Shown in pieces: positions 1 through 5,665 of a stretch of DNA of 8,083 bases. The position numbers and the translations under genes are program-made. Below the pieces are notes generated by a model. It made no database searches. It was not told the DNA's origin and saw nothing but the letters and a program-made list of their open reading frames with translations. Each line of letters opens with the position of its first letter. Position 1 is the first letter of the stretch. The DNA comes from Pseudomonadota bacterium (lineage in GTDB: Bacteria > Pseudomonadota > Alphaproteobacteria > Azospirillales > Azospirillaceae), in contig JAEZPL010000394.1 in NCBI GenBank assembly GCA_023413605.1, forward strand, positions 1 through 8,083, in the 5' to 3' direction.

Positions 1-267
1 GTCGCGCAGGCGGCCGAGAAAGGTCCGGCAACGTTCCTCGTCGGCGACGATCAGCGGCGCCGTCTCCGCGACGGTGACCAGCACCTCGCGCACGCCGTCG
101 ACGACGCGCTGCTGTTCCTCCTGGATCAGCGCCAGAAGGCGGCGCGCCTCCTCGGCGGCGCGAGCCTCGCCCGCAGCGCGAGCGTGGAACTCGTTGTAGG
201 CCTGGATCCCGATGGCCGGCAGAGTGGCCAACAGGACGAGAAGGACGAGGCGGGTGAGAATGCTCAT
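1..267 (-). CDS. Membrane-anchored sensor protein, N-terminal fragment (Cache/PDC-type input domain likely)
   Basis: The first 89 residues of a protein that continues past the left edge. It starts MSILTRLVLLVLLATLPAIG, so residues about 4-22 form a membrane segment preceded by one Arg (signal anchor). An Ala/Glu/Arg-rich helix (about 26-60) follows, then the start of an extracytoplasmic domain with a Cys at residue 80 (DEERC). This layout, a short N-terminus, one TM helix, a long helix and then a Cys a few residues before a Leu-rich turn, is common in dCache/PDC sensors of Azospirillum-like bacteria that carry a histidine kinase or GGDEF output domain. The output domain is outside the window, so the type of signalling protein cannot be told. 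ATG at 265-267 is chosen because the TM helix starts immediately after it. No good Shine-Dalgarno is visible. Reading frame and membrane segment are seen directly; the sensor role is inferred. Confidence 0.7.
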   Translation of the reverse strand, partial: MSILTRLVLLVLLATLPAIGIQAYNEFHARAAGEARAAEEARRLLALIQEEQQRVVDGVREVLVTVAETAPLIVADEERCRTFLGRLRD

Positions 268-382
268 TGGCTGCACGGCGGAACGCGGCGCCACCACCCT
301 GCCGCTGTCGGGCCGATGCACGCCGCCGTCTTACTTGCTTCGGCAGATGCAAGCACCAACGCCGGCCACATCCTTTACCCGC

Positions 383-411
383 CATTTACCAAAAGTACGG
401 CGAATCCTCAA
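383..411 (-). promoter_or_regulatory. Possible sigma70 promoter for the left-edge sensor gene
   Basis: On the minus strand TTGAGG (406-411) and TAAATG (383-388) are separated by 17 bp, in a locally AT-richer part of the intergenic region. It would give a leader of about 110 nt before the ATG at 267. The -10 box matches the consensus poorly, so this is only a candidate. The rest of the 268-549 gap holds the hairpin at 443-471 and the tandem repeat at 530-554; no small gene stands out in it. Confidence 0.25.
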
Positions 412-442
412 CCTTCTATTTCGCATACGAACGAATACCACA

Positions 443-471
443 CCCAGCCCTGTGGTTTTCGCAGAGCTGGG
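443..471. other. Intergenic hairpin, 10-bp stem with one mismatch
   Basis: Arms CCCAGCCCTG (443-452) and CAGAGCTGGG (462-471) pair at 9 of 10 positions around a 9-nt loop. It lies about 80 nt beyond the stop of the carbonic-anhydrase-like gene and upstream of the sensor gene. No T-run follows on either strand, so it is not a typical intrinsic terminator. It could be an RNA 3' end structure or a protein-binding dyad. Confidence 0.3.
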
Positions 472-529
472 CACGGCAATCAAACATCGCAGCCTTGACG
501 GCTCCGCTTGGTCTTTGCGAATCAAGCGG

Positions 530-554
530 CCCCTATCAGGCCCCCCCTATCAGG
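530..554. repeat. 14-bp tandem duplication across a stop codon
   Basis: CCCCTATCAGG occurs at 530-540 and again at 544-554, a period of 14 bp, joined by a run of seven C. The inner copy contains the TGA stop (550-552) of the carbonic-anhydrase-like gene, which on the minus strand reads TGATAG, two consecutive stops in frame. It looks like a slippage or short-duplication product at the homopolymer. Confidence 0.75.
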
Positions 555-1125
555 CGGAGAGCGCCACCGGCTCCACCGACCCGTCCAGCGACATCAGCAG
601 AAGCTCGACTTCCAGGTCCGGGTGCTTGTCCTTGACCATCGCGGCCAGCGTGCGGAGCTGCTCCGCATGGACGGCGGTTTCCTTTTCCCTGTCGTCCTTC
701 AGGTCCTGGCCCAGGAAGACGCGGTAGGCGCCGCAGTCGCGGTGATCCATGACGATCACCTTTTGAATGTGGTGCAGTTGCTTGGCGACCTCCACATGGT
801 CCCAGAAGGCCTCGCCCCACGCCTTCTTCTTGTCGGTCAGCGCGCCCAGCGAGGCGCCGGCCAGGATGACGTGGTCGTAGTTGTTGGTCAGGCCGCGTCC
901 GTCCATGTAGCGGACGACATCATCCACCAGCCGATAATCCATGCAGGAGAGCAGCAACGCCTCGACCGAGCCGCCGGCGCGCGCCGTGCCGGGGATCATC
1001 GGCGCCAGCAGCATCGCCCCGGCGCCCAACGAGGCGATCTTCAGGAACGACCGGCGGGAGTCGAGCGGCGCAGCCCCGCAGCAGTCGTGGCCGTGGAAAT
1101 GGTGGCGTGCGGTTTCGTCGTGCAT
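550..1125 (-). CDS. Tat-exported beta-carbonic-anhydrase-like protein
   Basis: 191 residues. A twin-arginine signal (SRRSFLK, residues 23-29) is followed by a hydrophobic stretch and a likely cleavage site after ARA (residue 50), so the mature protein of about 140 residues should act in the periplasm. All beta-carbonic anhydrase metal-site elements are present: C61-x-D63-x-R65 (CMDYR) and H128-x-x-C131 (HRDC), giving Cys/His/Cys zinc ligands plus the Asp-Arg dyad. The mature domain is shorter than classical beta enzymes (about 200 residues), so it belongs to the compact carbonic-anhydrase-like group; CO2 hydration is inferred and not certain. The n-region of the signal is odd, with HHFHGHDCC at residues 8-16, a possible metal-binding cluster that would be removed with the signal. 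The ATG at 1123-1125 has only a weak G-rich upstream site. The gene lies 151 bp downstream of the peroxidase gene on the same strand and may share its transcript. Confidence 0.85.
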   Translation of the reverse strand: MHDETARHHFHGHDCCGAAPLDSRRSFLKIASLGAGAMLLAPMIPGTARAGGSVEALLLSCMDYRLVDDVVRYMDGRGLTNNYDHVILAGASLGALTDKKKAWGEAFWDHVEVAKQLHHIQKVIVMDHRDCGAYRVFLGQDLKDDREKETAVHAEQLRTLAAMVKDKHPDLEVELLLMSLDGSVEPVALSA

Positions 1126-1129
1126 GGAA

Positions 1130-1254
1130 GCCCCATTTTTGTGTGCATGCGGCGCTGATTGCCGCCGAATGGGGCGTCATACACCTTTCGACCACACTTG
1201 TCCTGGGCAACGCGCGATGTTTCCACCCCCCGGAAGTTGTGACAAAAATGGGGC
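1130..1254. repeat. Perfect 13-bp inverted repeat flanking the leader of the carbonic-anhydrase-like gene
   Basis: GCCCCATTTTTGT (1130-1142) and its exact reverse complement ACAAAAATGGGGC (1242-1254) bracket the gap between the peroxidase gene and the carbonic-anhydrase-like gene. The proximal arm lies 4 bp upstream of the ATG and covers the only G-rich ribosome-binding candidate. If a transcript starts beyond 1254, including read-through from the peroxidase gene, the arms could pair and hide the translation start. They could equally be two copies of a protein-binding site. Confidence 0.6.
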
Positions 1255-1276
1255 GGAGCCTTGCCGAGGCGCGGCG

Positions 1277-2629
1277 TCAATGCGCCGCGACCTCGACCTC
1301 CAGCTTCATCTTCGGGTGAATGCCGCAGAAGACATGGTAGCGCCCGGCCTCCGGGAAGGGGATCAGCGCGCTCTGTCCGGGGTCCTGGATGCCGCTGTTG
1401 AACTCATTCCCGTCGCGTTGATAACGGACGTTGTGTTCGCGGATGTCGTCGTTCTGGACGGTCAGCGTCTGACCGGGTTGCAGACGCACCGACGCGAGGC
1501 TGAAGCGCTTGCCCCGCTGTCCGATAACCGGCGGCGTGTCGCCGGCCCTGGCGGACGGTGCGGCCGCGGCGATGGCCGTTGGGGCCTCCGGCTTGAAGGC
1601 CGGGGCCGGGCCGGTGGCGTCCAGGCTGTGCAGGAAGGCCAGAAGGTCGGCCTTCTCCTCGGCCGTCAGGGTCAGGCGCGGCAGGTCGGGCGACAGGGTT
1701 GGCCGGTCGACGTAGTTGCCGGAATAATGGTCGATCACCGCCTCCAGCGTCGCCAGCGAGCCGTCGTGCATGTAGGGCGCGCGGCGGCCCACGTCGCGCA
1801 GGCCGGGAGTCTTGAAGGCGAAATCGACGCTGGACTCGCCCAGAATTTCGCCGCGTCCGCGGTCGTTGCCCGGCAGGCCGACGTCGTGGAAGGCGTGGTC
1901 GGTGAAGGCCCAGCCGGAATGGCAGGAGGCGCAACCGGCCTTGCCCGTGAACAGGTCGAACCCGCGCCTGGCGCTGTCGGACAGGGCGTTCGCGTCGCCG
2001 GCCACCCAGCGGTCGAAGGCGGTCTCGCCGGACAGCAGCGTGCGTTCGAAGGTGGCCAGCGCCTTGCCCACGTTGGCGGCGGTGATGCGCGGATCCTCCG
2101 GGAAGGCGGCGGCGAACAGCGGGGCGTAGTCCGGCTTGGCCGACAGGGCCTTCACCATGCCGTCCAGCGTCTGGTTCATCTCCCGCGGGTTCTGCACGGG
2201 GCCGAGCGCCTGCTCCTCCAGGCTCGCGGCGCGGCCGTCCCAGAAGAAGCGCTCGCCCCAGGCCGCGTCGGCGATGTAGGGCGTGCGGCGCCCCAGCGGC
2301 TTGCCGTCCAGCCCGTCCGCGGCGACCTTCCCGTCCTGGAAGTTCTTGCCCGGCTCGTGGCAGGAGGCGCAGGCGCGGTCGCCCGCACCGGACAGGGCCG
2401 TGTCGTGGAACAGCCGCTCGCCCAACGCCACCTTCGCCGCCGTGTAGGGGTTCGCCGCCGGGAAGGGCACCGTCGCCGGCCGTGCGTAGTAGGCGGGGTC
2501 GGTCGGCGCCGCTTCCGGCGCACCGGCGCGCTGGGCCGAAACCGCCACGGAGGCGGCCCCGAACAGAAGGGCGCTCAACACGCCGGCAACGATGGCGGTG
2601 CGGGTGCGGACGGGCGTGGACGCAGGCAT
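1277..2629 (-). CDS. Secreted diheme cytochrome c peroxidase (MauG/CcpA family) fused to a C-terminal cupredoxin domain
   Basis: 450 residues from the ATG at 2627-2629. That start is chosen because it gives a clean signal peptide (about residues 1-32, cleavage after AVSA), and because upstream codons overlap the promoter and Fur-type box. Two heme c sites, CASCH at 87-91 and 233-237, define the two cytochrome domains. FFWDGR, the PxxNPREM segment and APYMHDGS are family hallmarks. Downstream, IDHY carries a Tyr about where MauG has its Tyr ligand and classical peroxidases have Met; this alignment is from memory. After an Ala/Pro linker (about 340-365), residues 370-450 form a plastocyanin-like domain with type 1 copper ligands H399, C435, H438 and M441 (C-x-x-H-x-x-M). 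The expected reaction is periplasmic peroxide reduction or MauG-like oxidation, with the copper domain passing electrons to or from the hemes. The fusion and ligands are seen; the reaction is inferred. Confidence 0.9.
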   Translation of the reverse strand: MPASTPVRTRTAIVAGVLSALLFGAASVAVSAQRAGAPEAAPTDPAYYARPATVPFPAANPYTAAKVALGERLFHDTALSGAGDRACASCHEPGKNFQDGKVAADGLDGKPLGRRTPYIADAAWGERFFWDGRAASLEEQALGPVQNPREMNQTLDGMVKALSAKPDYAPLFAAAFPEDPRITAANVGKALATFERTLLSGETAFDRWVAGDANALSDSARRGFDLFTGKAGCASCHSGWAFTDHAFHDVGLPGNDRGRGEILGESSVDFAFKTPGLRDVGRRAPYMHDGSLATLEAVIDHYSGNYVDRPTLSPDLPRLTLTAEEKADLLAFLHSLDATGPAPAFKPEAPTAIAAAAPSARAGDTPPVIGQRGKRFSLASVRLQPGQTLTVQNDDIREHNVRYQRDGNEFNSGIQDPGQSALIPFPEAGRYHVFCGIHPKMKLEVEVAAH

Positions 2630-2646
2630 CGGCGCGATCCAGGGAA

Positions 2647-2661
2647 TGAGAGTTATTCTCA
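2647..2661. promoter_or_regulatory. Fur-type iron box (7-1-7 palindrome) at the peroxidase promoter
   Basis: Minus-strand TGAGAATAACTCTCA is a 7-1-7 inverted repeat with six of seven pairs matching. It closely resembles the TGAGAATnATTCTCA form of Fur-family operators. It begins about 8 bp downstream of the predicted -10 box and 18 bp upstream of the ATG, so it sits on the likely transcription start, a classical repressor position. Binding by Fur rather than another Fur-family protein (Mur, Irr) is inferred. Confidence 0.55.
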
Positions 2662-2668
2662 ATCGCGG

Positions 2669-2696
2669 TTTACAGCGCCCGCCACCGGTCACGCAA
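2669..2696 (-). promoter_or_regulatory. Probable sigma70 promoter of the peroxidase-cupredoxin gene
   Basis: Minus-strand TTGCGT (2691-2696) and TGTAAA (2669-2674) have a 16-bp spacer. The predicted start near 2662 gives a leader of about 33 nt and places the Fur-type box over the first transcribed bases. No strong Shine-Dalgarno precedes the ATG. Confidence 0.4.
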
Positions 2697-2734
2697 GGGA
2701 GATCCGGGAGGCTGCGGCCATTCAACGCAGTTGA

Positions 2735-2780
2735 CCAAAAAAGAAACGGGCCGTTCCCCCATCAGGGGAACGGCCCGTTC
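2735..2780 (-). terminator. Strong intrinsic terminator of the small secreted-protein gene
   Basis: A perfect 15-bp stem (AACGGGCCGTTCCCC at 2745-2759 paired with 2765-2779) has a 5-nt loop. On the minus strand it is followed directly by TCTTTTTT. It ends transcription about 20 nt after the TGA of the small gene and isolates it from the peroxidase promoter downstream. Confidence 0.9.
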
Positions 2781-2800
2781 CGGCATGGTGCGGCCGGTGG

Positions 2801-2974
2801 TTAGCCGCGTGTGCTGCCCGGTGCCTTGGTGCCGGTGGCGACGGAGTCGCTGGCCGGCTTCTGCGTGCTTGCGCTCGCGCTGTGGCTTGAGGAGCAGTCC
2901 GCTTGGGCGATCCCCGCCGTCAGGAGGGCGGCGAGACCGAACAGAGCGGCAACCGGCTTGGCTCCATGAGACAT
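2801..2974 (-). CDS. Small secreted protein, 57 residues, function unknown
   Basis: Starts MSHGAKPVAALFGLAALLTA. Residues 1-25 form a textbook Sec signal peptide with cleavage after AQA, leaving a 32-residue Ser/Thr/Ala-rich, disordered-looking mature peptide that begins DCSSSHS. The lone Cys is two residues after the cleavage site and there is no proper lipobox, so a lipoprotein is unlikely but not excluded. The ATG at 2972-2974 is fixed by an outstanding Shine-Dalgarno immediately upstream; the reading frame continues to 3055, but that extension is not needed. The gene has its own terminator and a 111-bp upstream gap after tarD, so it is probably transcribed alone and translated strongly. 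I recognise no family. Small periplasmic peptides of this kind are often stress or envelope proteins, but no function can be assigned. Confidence 0.75.
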   Translation of the reverse strand: MSHGAKPVAALFGLAALLTAGIAQADCSSSHSASASTQKPASDSVATGTKAPGSTRG

Positions 2975-2975
2975 T

Positions 2976-2990
2976 GGATCACCTCCTTTC
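2976..2990 (-). promoter_or_regulatory. Near-complete anti-SD-complementary ribosome binding site
   Basis: The minus strand reads GAAAGGAGGTGATCC, then A and ATG. The plus strand (GGATCACCTCCTTTC) equals the conserved 3' tail of alphaproteobacterial 16S rRNA over about 15 nt, so the leader can pair along the entire anti-SD region. GGAGG is 7 nt from the ATG. Most genes here have 4-5 matching bases or none. Confidence 0.85.
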
Positions 2991-3085
2991 CGAAATGTTG
3001 AACCCGAGACGTCCATGTGTGCGGTGTCGGCGGGTGATTCAACGGGTTCTACCACACGGACAGGTTAGTTCCGGGGCACCTCACT

Positions 3086-4261
3086 TCATTTTCCGGTTTC
3101 CAGGGCGTCGCGCATCACCGCGAACAGTTCGGCCTTGTCCTCGAAGCCGATGCCCGGCAGGTTCGGCAGGCGGACGCGGCCATCCTCCACGGCGATGCTG
3201 TCGGCGAAGCCGCAGAAGGGCTTGAAGACGTCCGGGTAGGATTCGTTGCCGCCCAGATGCAGGCCGGCGGCGATGTTCAGCGACATCTGGTGCCCGCCGT
3301 GCGGGACGACGCGGCGGCTGGACCAGCCGTTTTCCGCCAGCATGTCCAGCGTGCGCGTGTACTCCACGAGGCCGTAGCTGAGCGCGCAGTCGAATTGCAG
3401 CCAGTCGCGGTCCGGGCGCATGCCGCCGTGGCGGATCAGGTTGCGGGCGTCCTGGTGGCTGAACAGGTTCTCGCCCGTAGCCATCGGCAAATCGTAGTGG
3501 TTCGCCAGCTCGGCCTGGAGCGCGTAGTCCAGCGGGTCGCCGGCCTCTTCGTACCAGAACAGGTTGTAGGGTTTCAGCGCCTCGGCGTAGGCGATGGCGG
3601 TCTTCAGGTCGAAGCGGCCGTTGGCGTCCACGCACAGGTTCCGCCCGTCGCCGACCACCTCCAGCACCGCCTCGATGCGGCGCAGGTCGTCGTCCAGCGA
3701 GGTCGCGCCGATCTTCATCTTCACGACCTTGTAGCCGCGGTCGCGGTAGCTGCGCATCTCGGCCTGGAGCGCCTCCAACCCCTTGCCGGGGTAGTAGTAG
3801 CCGCCGGCCGCGTAGACCCACACGGATTCATCGGCCACGCCGCCGCGGTAGCGGTCGGCCAGCAGGCGGTAGAGCGGCTTGCCCGCGATCTTCGCCACGG
3901 CGTCCCACACCGCCATGTCGATGGTGCCCACGGCGACGGACCGCTCGCCATGGCCGCCCGGCTTCTCGTTGGTCATCAGGCGCGCCCAGATCCTGAACGG
4001 ATCCAGGTTGTCGTTCGCCTCGTCGACCAGGCTGTCGGGCGCCGCCGACATCAGGCGGGGGATGAAGCGCTCCCGCATCAGGCCGCCGGCGCCGTAGCGC
4101 CCGTTGGAGTTGAAGCCGTAGCCGATCACCGGCTTGCCGTCGCGCACCACGTCGGTCACCACCGCGACGACGCTGCACGTCATCTGGCTGAAGTCGATGT
4201 AGGCGTTGGCGATGTCGGACTTGATGCCGACGGTCTTTTCCCGGATCTCGACGATGCGCAT
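3086..4261 (-). CDS. tarD: D(-)-tartrate dehydratase (enolase superfamily)
   Basis: 391 residues, full length for the family. It dehydrates D-tartrate to oxaloacetate in the cytoplasm using Mg2+. The N-terminal capping domain (about 1-130) contains YIDFSQMT and the highly conserved GYGFNSNGRYG and NEKPGGHGERSVAVGTIDMA segments. The barrel domain carries the catalytic KMK (K181, K183), metal ligands D212 (VDAN), E238 or E239 (WYEEA) and E264 (TGEN), and the general acid/base H321 (PHGGHQ). These match, with an offset of one, the residues I recall for the Bradyrhizobium enzyme (K184, D213, E239, E265, H322), which is why I give the specific name rather than just 'mandelate racemase family'. The start is supported by GGGAG about 8 nt before the ATG. 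It is divergent from a LysR-type gene 102 bp away, its likely regulator. No transporter or other tartrate gene is in the window. Confidence 0.92.
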   Translation of the reverse strand: MRIVEIREKTVGIKSDIANAYIDFSQMTCSVVAVVTDVVRDGKPVIGYGFNSNGRYGAGGLMRERFIPRLMSAAPDSLVDEANDNLDPFRIWARLMTNEKPGGHGERSVAVGTIDMAVWDAVAKIAGKPLYRLLADRYRGGVADESVWVYAAGGYYYPGKGLEALQAEMRSYRDRGYKVVKMKIGATSLDDDLRRIEAVLEVVGDGRNLCVDANGRFDLKTAIAYAEALKPYNLFWYEEAGDPLDYALQAELANHYDLPMATGENLFSHQDARNLIRHGGMRPDRDWLQFDCALSYGLVEYTRTLDMLAENGWSSRRVVPHGGHQMSLNIAAGLHLGGNESYPDVFKPFCGFADSIAVEDGRVRLPNLPGIGFEDKAELFAVMRDALETGK

Positions 4262-4321
4262 GACGCGTTCTCCCTTGGCTCTGCGAGGCGGAACATAGGG
4301 ATGGACGGCGGCGCGCGGCCA

Positions 4322-4341
4322 ATGCCAGTTTCAAATCGCAT
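4322..4341. promoter_or_regulatory. Candidate LysR-type operator in the tarD/regulator divergent gap
   Basis: The sequence ATGCCAGTTTCAAATCGCAT is an imperfect dyad: 7 of 10 base pairs match, with perfect outer ATGC/GCAT arms. It lies 23 bp upstream of the regulator ATG and about 60 bp upstream of tarD, as expected for a LysR recognition site serving both genes. It does not fit the strict T-N11-A rule exactly, so the boundaries are uncertain. Confidence 0.4.
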
Positions 4342-4363
4342 GATGCGGCTTCGGCATGGGACC

Positions 4364-5296
4364 ATGGAACTGAACTGGCTTGAGGATTTCCTGGCGCTGG
4401 CCGAGTGCGGCAATTTCTCCCGCGCGGCGGAGGGGCGCAACCTGACCCAGCCGGCCTTCAGCCGGCGCATCCGCGCGCTGGAGGACTGGGTCGGCACGCC
4501 GCTGTTCGACCGCGCGACCCAGCCCGTCGGCCTGACGGAGGCCGGGCGCCGCTTCCGCCCCTTCGCGGACGAGACGGTGCGCCGCCTGCTCCAGGGCCGG
4601 GACGAGGCGCGGCTGGCCGGCAACGCCGCCGCGTCCACCCTGCGCTTCGCCGCGACGCACGCGCTGTCGCTGACCTTCTTCCCGCACTGGCTGAGGGCGC
4701 TGGAAGGGCAGGCGCGGCTGGGCGCCATCCACCTCGTTTCCGACAGCATGCAGGCGTGCGAGCAGGTGATGCTTCAGGGACAGGCGCAGTTCCTGTTGTG
4801 CCACCACCATGCGGCCAGCCCCTCCCGCCTGGATTCCGCGGCCTTCCGCTCGGCCCGCGTGGGGGGGGACGTGCTGGTGCCGGTGACGACCCCGCGGGAG
4901 GACGGCGGCCCGCTTCACGCCCTGGCCGGTGAGGCGGCGGCGGACGATGCCCCCCTGCCCCACCTCGCCTACAGCCCGGAATCCGGCATGGGCCGCATCG
5001 TCACGGCGTCGCGCGACCGCTTCCCCGTGCCGTTGCGGCTGGATTCGGTGTTCACGTCCCATCTGGCGGCGGTGCTGCGCACGCTCGCCCGCGACGGGCG
5101 CGGCGTGGCGTGGTTGCCGGAAAGCCTGATCGCCGACGATCTGGCGCAGGGCACGCTGGTGCGGGCCGGGGGGCCGGCCTGGGACATCGCCGTGGAGGTG
5201 CGGCTGTTCCGCCCCCGCGCGCGCCAGAGCCCGGCGGCGGAGGCCTTCTGGGCATTGGCCGCTCAATCAGGCCACGGAGCCGGAGCGGAGGAATGA
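4364..5296 (+). CDS. LysR-family transcriptional regulator, HypT/YjiE-like branch
   Basis: 310 residues. The N-terminal winged HTH (about 1-62) contains NFSRAAEGRNLTQPAFSRRI and the wing LFDRATQPVGLTEAGR. The effector-binding domain occupies about 90-300. Segments such as ATHALSL, AYSPESGMGRI and GRGVAWLPESLI recall the E. coli HypT (YjiE) subgroup, whose founding member responds to hypochlorite by Met oxidation; that comparison is from memory. The divergent position next to tarD suggests instead, or as well, control of D-tartrate use. ATG 4364 is chosen because family members start about this far before the HTH; ATGs at 4339 and 4342 are possible but would overlap the palindrome at 4322-4341. 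The Shine-Dalgarno is weak. The same frame runs back uninterrupted to 3257 across tarD; that is antisense noise of a GC-rich gene. A run of eight G at 4861-4868 lies inside the effector domain. Confidence 0.88.
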   Translation: MELNWLEDFLALAECGNFSRAAEGRNLTQPAFSRRIRALEDWVGTPLFDRATQPVGLTEAGRRFRPFADETVRRLLQGRDEARLAGNAAASTLRFAATHALSLTFFPHWLRALEGQARLGAIHLVSDSMQACEQVMLQGQAQFLLCHHHAASPSRLDSAAFRSARVGGDVLVPVTTPREDGGPLHALAGEAAADDAPLPHLAYSPESGMGRIVTASRDRFPVPLRLDSVFTSHLAAVLRTLARDGRGVAWLPESLIADDLAQGTLVRAGGPAWDIAVEVRLFRPRARQSPAAEAFWALAAQSGHGAGAEE

Positions 5297-5413
5297 CGCA
5301 GGGCCCTGTTCTGTACGGGGTGCCCGGCTGAGACCTGGTGCTGGCGGCGGAATTTTCCGCCGGAAACATGACGCAGGAATTGGAAGAGACGGCGGGGGGC
5401 GGCTCTGGCATCC

Positions 5414-5441
5414 GGGCGGTTCATCCCGTGGATGGCCGCCC
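5414..5441. other. Hairpin between two convergent genes
   Basis: GGGCGG (5414-5419) pairs with CCGCCC (5436-5441), and inside it CATCC (5422-5426) pairs with GGATG (5430-5434), a stem of 11 bp with a small internal asymmetry. It sits between the ends of the LysR-type gene (5296) and the 45-residue gene (5462), where a two-way terminator would be expected, but neither strand has a T-run directly after it. A transcript-end structure acting with Rho is possible. Confidence 0.35.
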
Positions 5442-5461
5442 CCGCTCCGTGTCGGCGCTTT

Positions 5462-5599
5462 TTAGCGGGTCTTCAGCGCGCTGTAGACCAGATAGACCGG
5501 CGTGGCCTGGATCCAGGCGACGACGAACTCGCGGATGGCCTGGGAGACGGACGACTGCGCGCGATCGGCACCGGCGTGGGAGAAGGTCGAGGTGGTCAT
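5462..5599 (-). CDS. Small protein of unknown function, 45 residues
   Basis: Starts MTTSTFSHAGADRAQSSVSQ and ends in ALKTR. The N-terminal third is Ser/Thr/Ala-rich. Residues 20-40 (AIREFVVAWIQATPVYLVYS) are hydrophobic and could form an amphipathic or short membrane-associated helix. The start is decided by GGAG six bases before the ATG at 5597-5599; an in-frame ATG 12 bases upstream (5611) is the alternative and would overlap that Shine-Dalgarno. I recognise no family. It is convergent with the LysR-type gene and divergent from the metallo-hydrolase gene, so it is probably transcribed alone from the AT-richer region upstream. Support comes from the good ribosome site, the fitting length and the promoter-like upstream region; no homology can be claimed. 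Confidence 0.55.
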   Translation of the reverse strand: MTTSTFSHAGADRAQSSVSQAIREFVVAWIQATPVYLVYSALKTR

Positions 5600-5665
5600 G
5601 GTGATCTCCATCCTGGACTGGCCGTGGGCCTTTGGTTGGCCCTGGCTGATGAGAAGACTGTACCG

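Noticed and set aside
508..1158. 216-codon plus-strand frame
   Set aside because: Antisense to the carbonic-anhydrase-like gene with its Tat signal and complete zinc motifs.
2630..2725. N-terminal extension of the peroxidase to an ATG at 2725
   Set aside because: It would put 32 residues before a clean signal peptide and overlap both the promoter and the Fur-type box.
941..2734. 597-codon plus-strand open frame
   Set aside because: It lies antisense to the peroxidase-cupredoxin and carbonic-anhydrase-like genes, whose minus-strand proteins have clear motifs. Its product is low-complexity Arg/Gly/Ala/Val, typical of antisense frames in GC-rich genes.
3257..4363. Upstream extension of the LysR-type frame across tarD
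   Set aside because: The frame stays open by chance antisense to tarD. The HTH begins right after ATG 4364, and the added sequence is Val/Ala/His-rich noise.
5346..5365. GGCGGAATTTTCCGCC followed by CGGAAA, as terminator of the LysR-type gene
   Set aside because: The stem is short with a tiny loop and there is no T-run after it on the plus strand.
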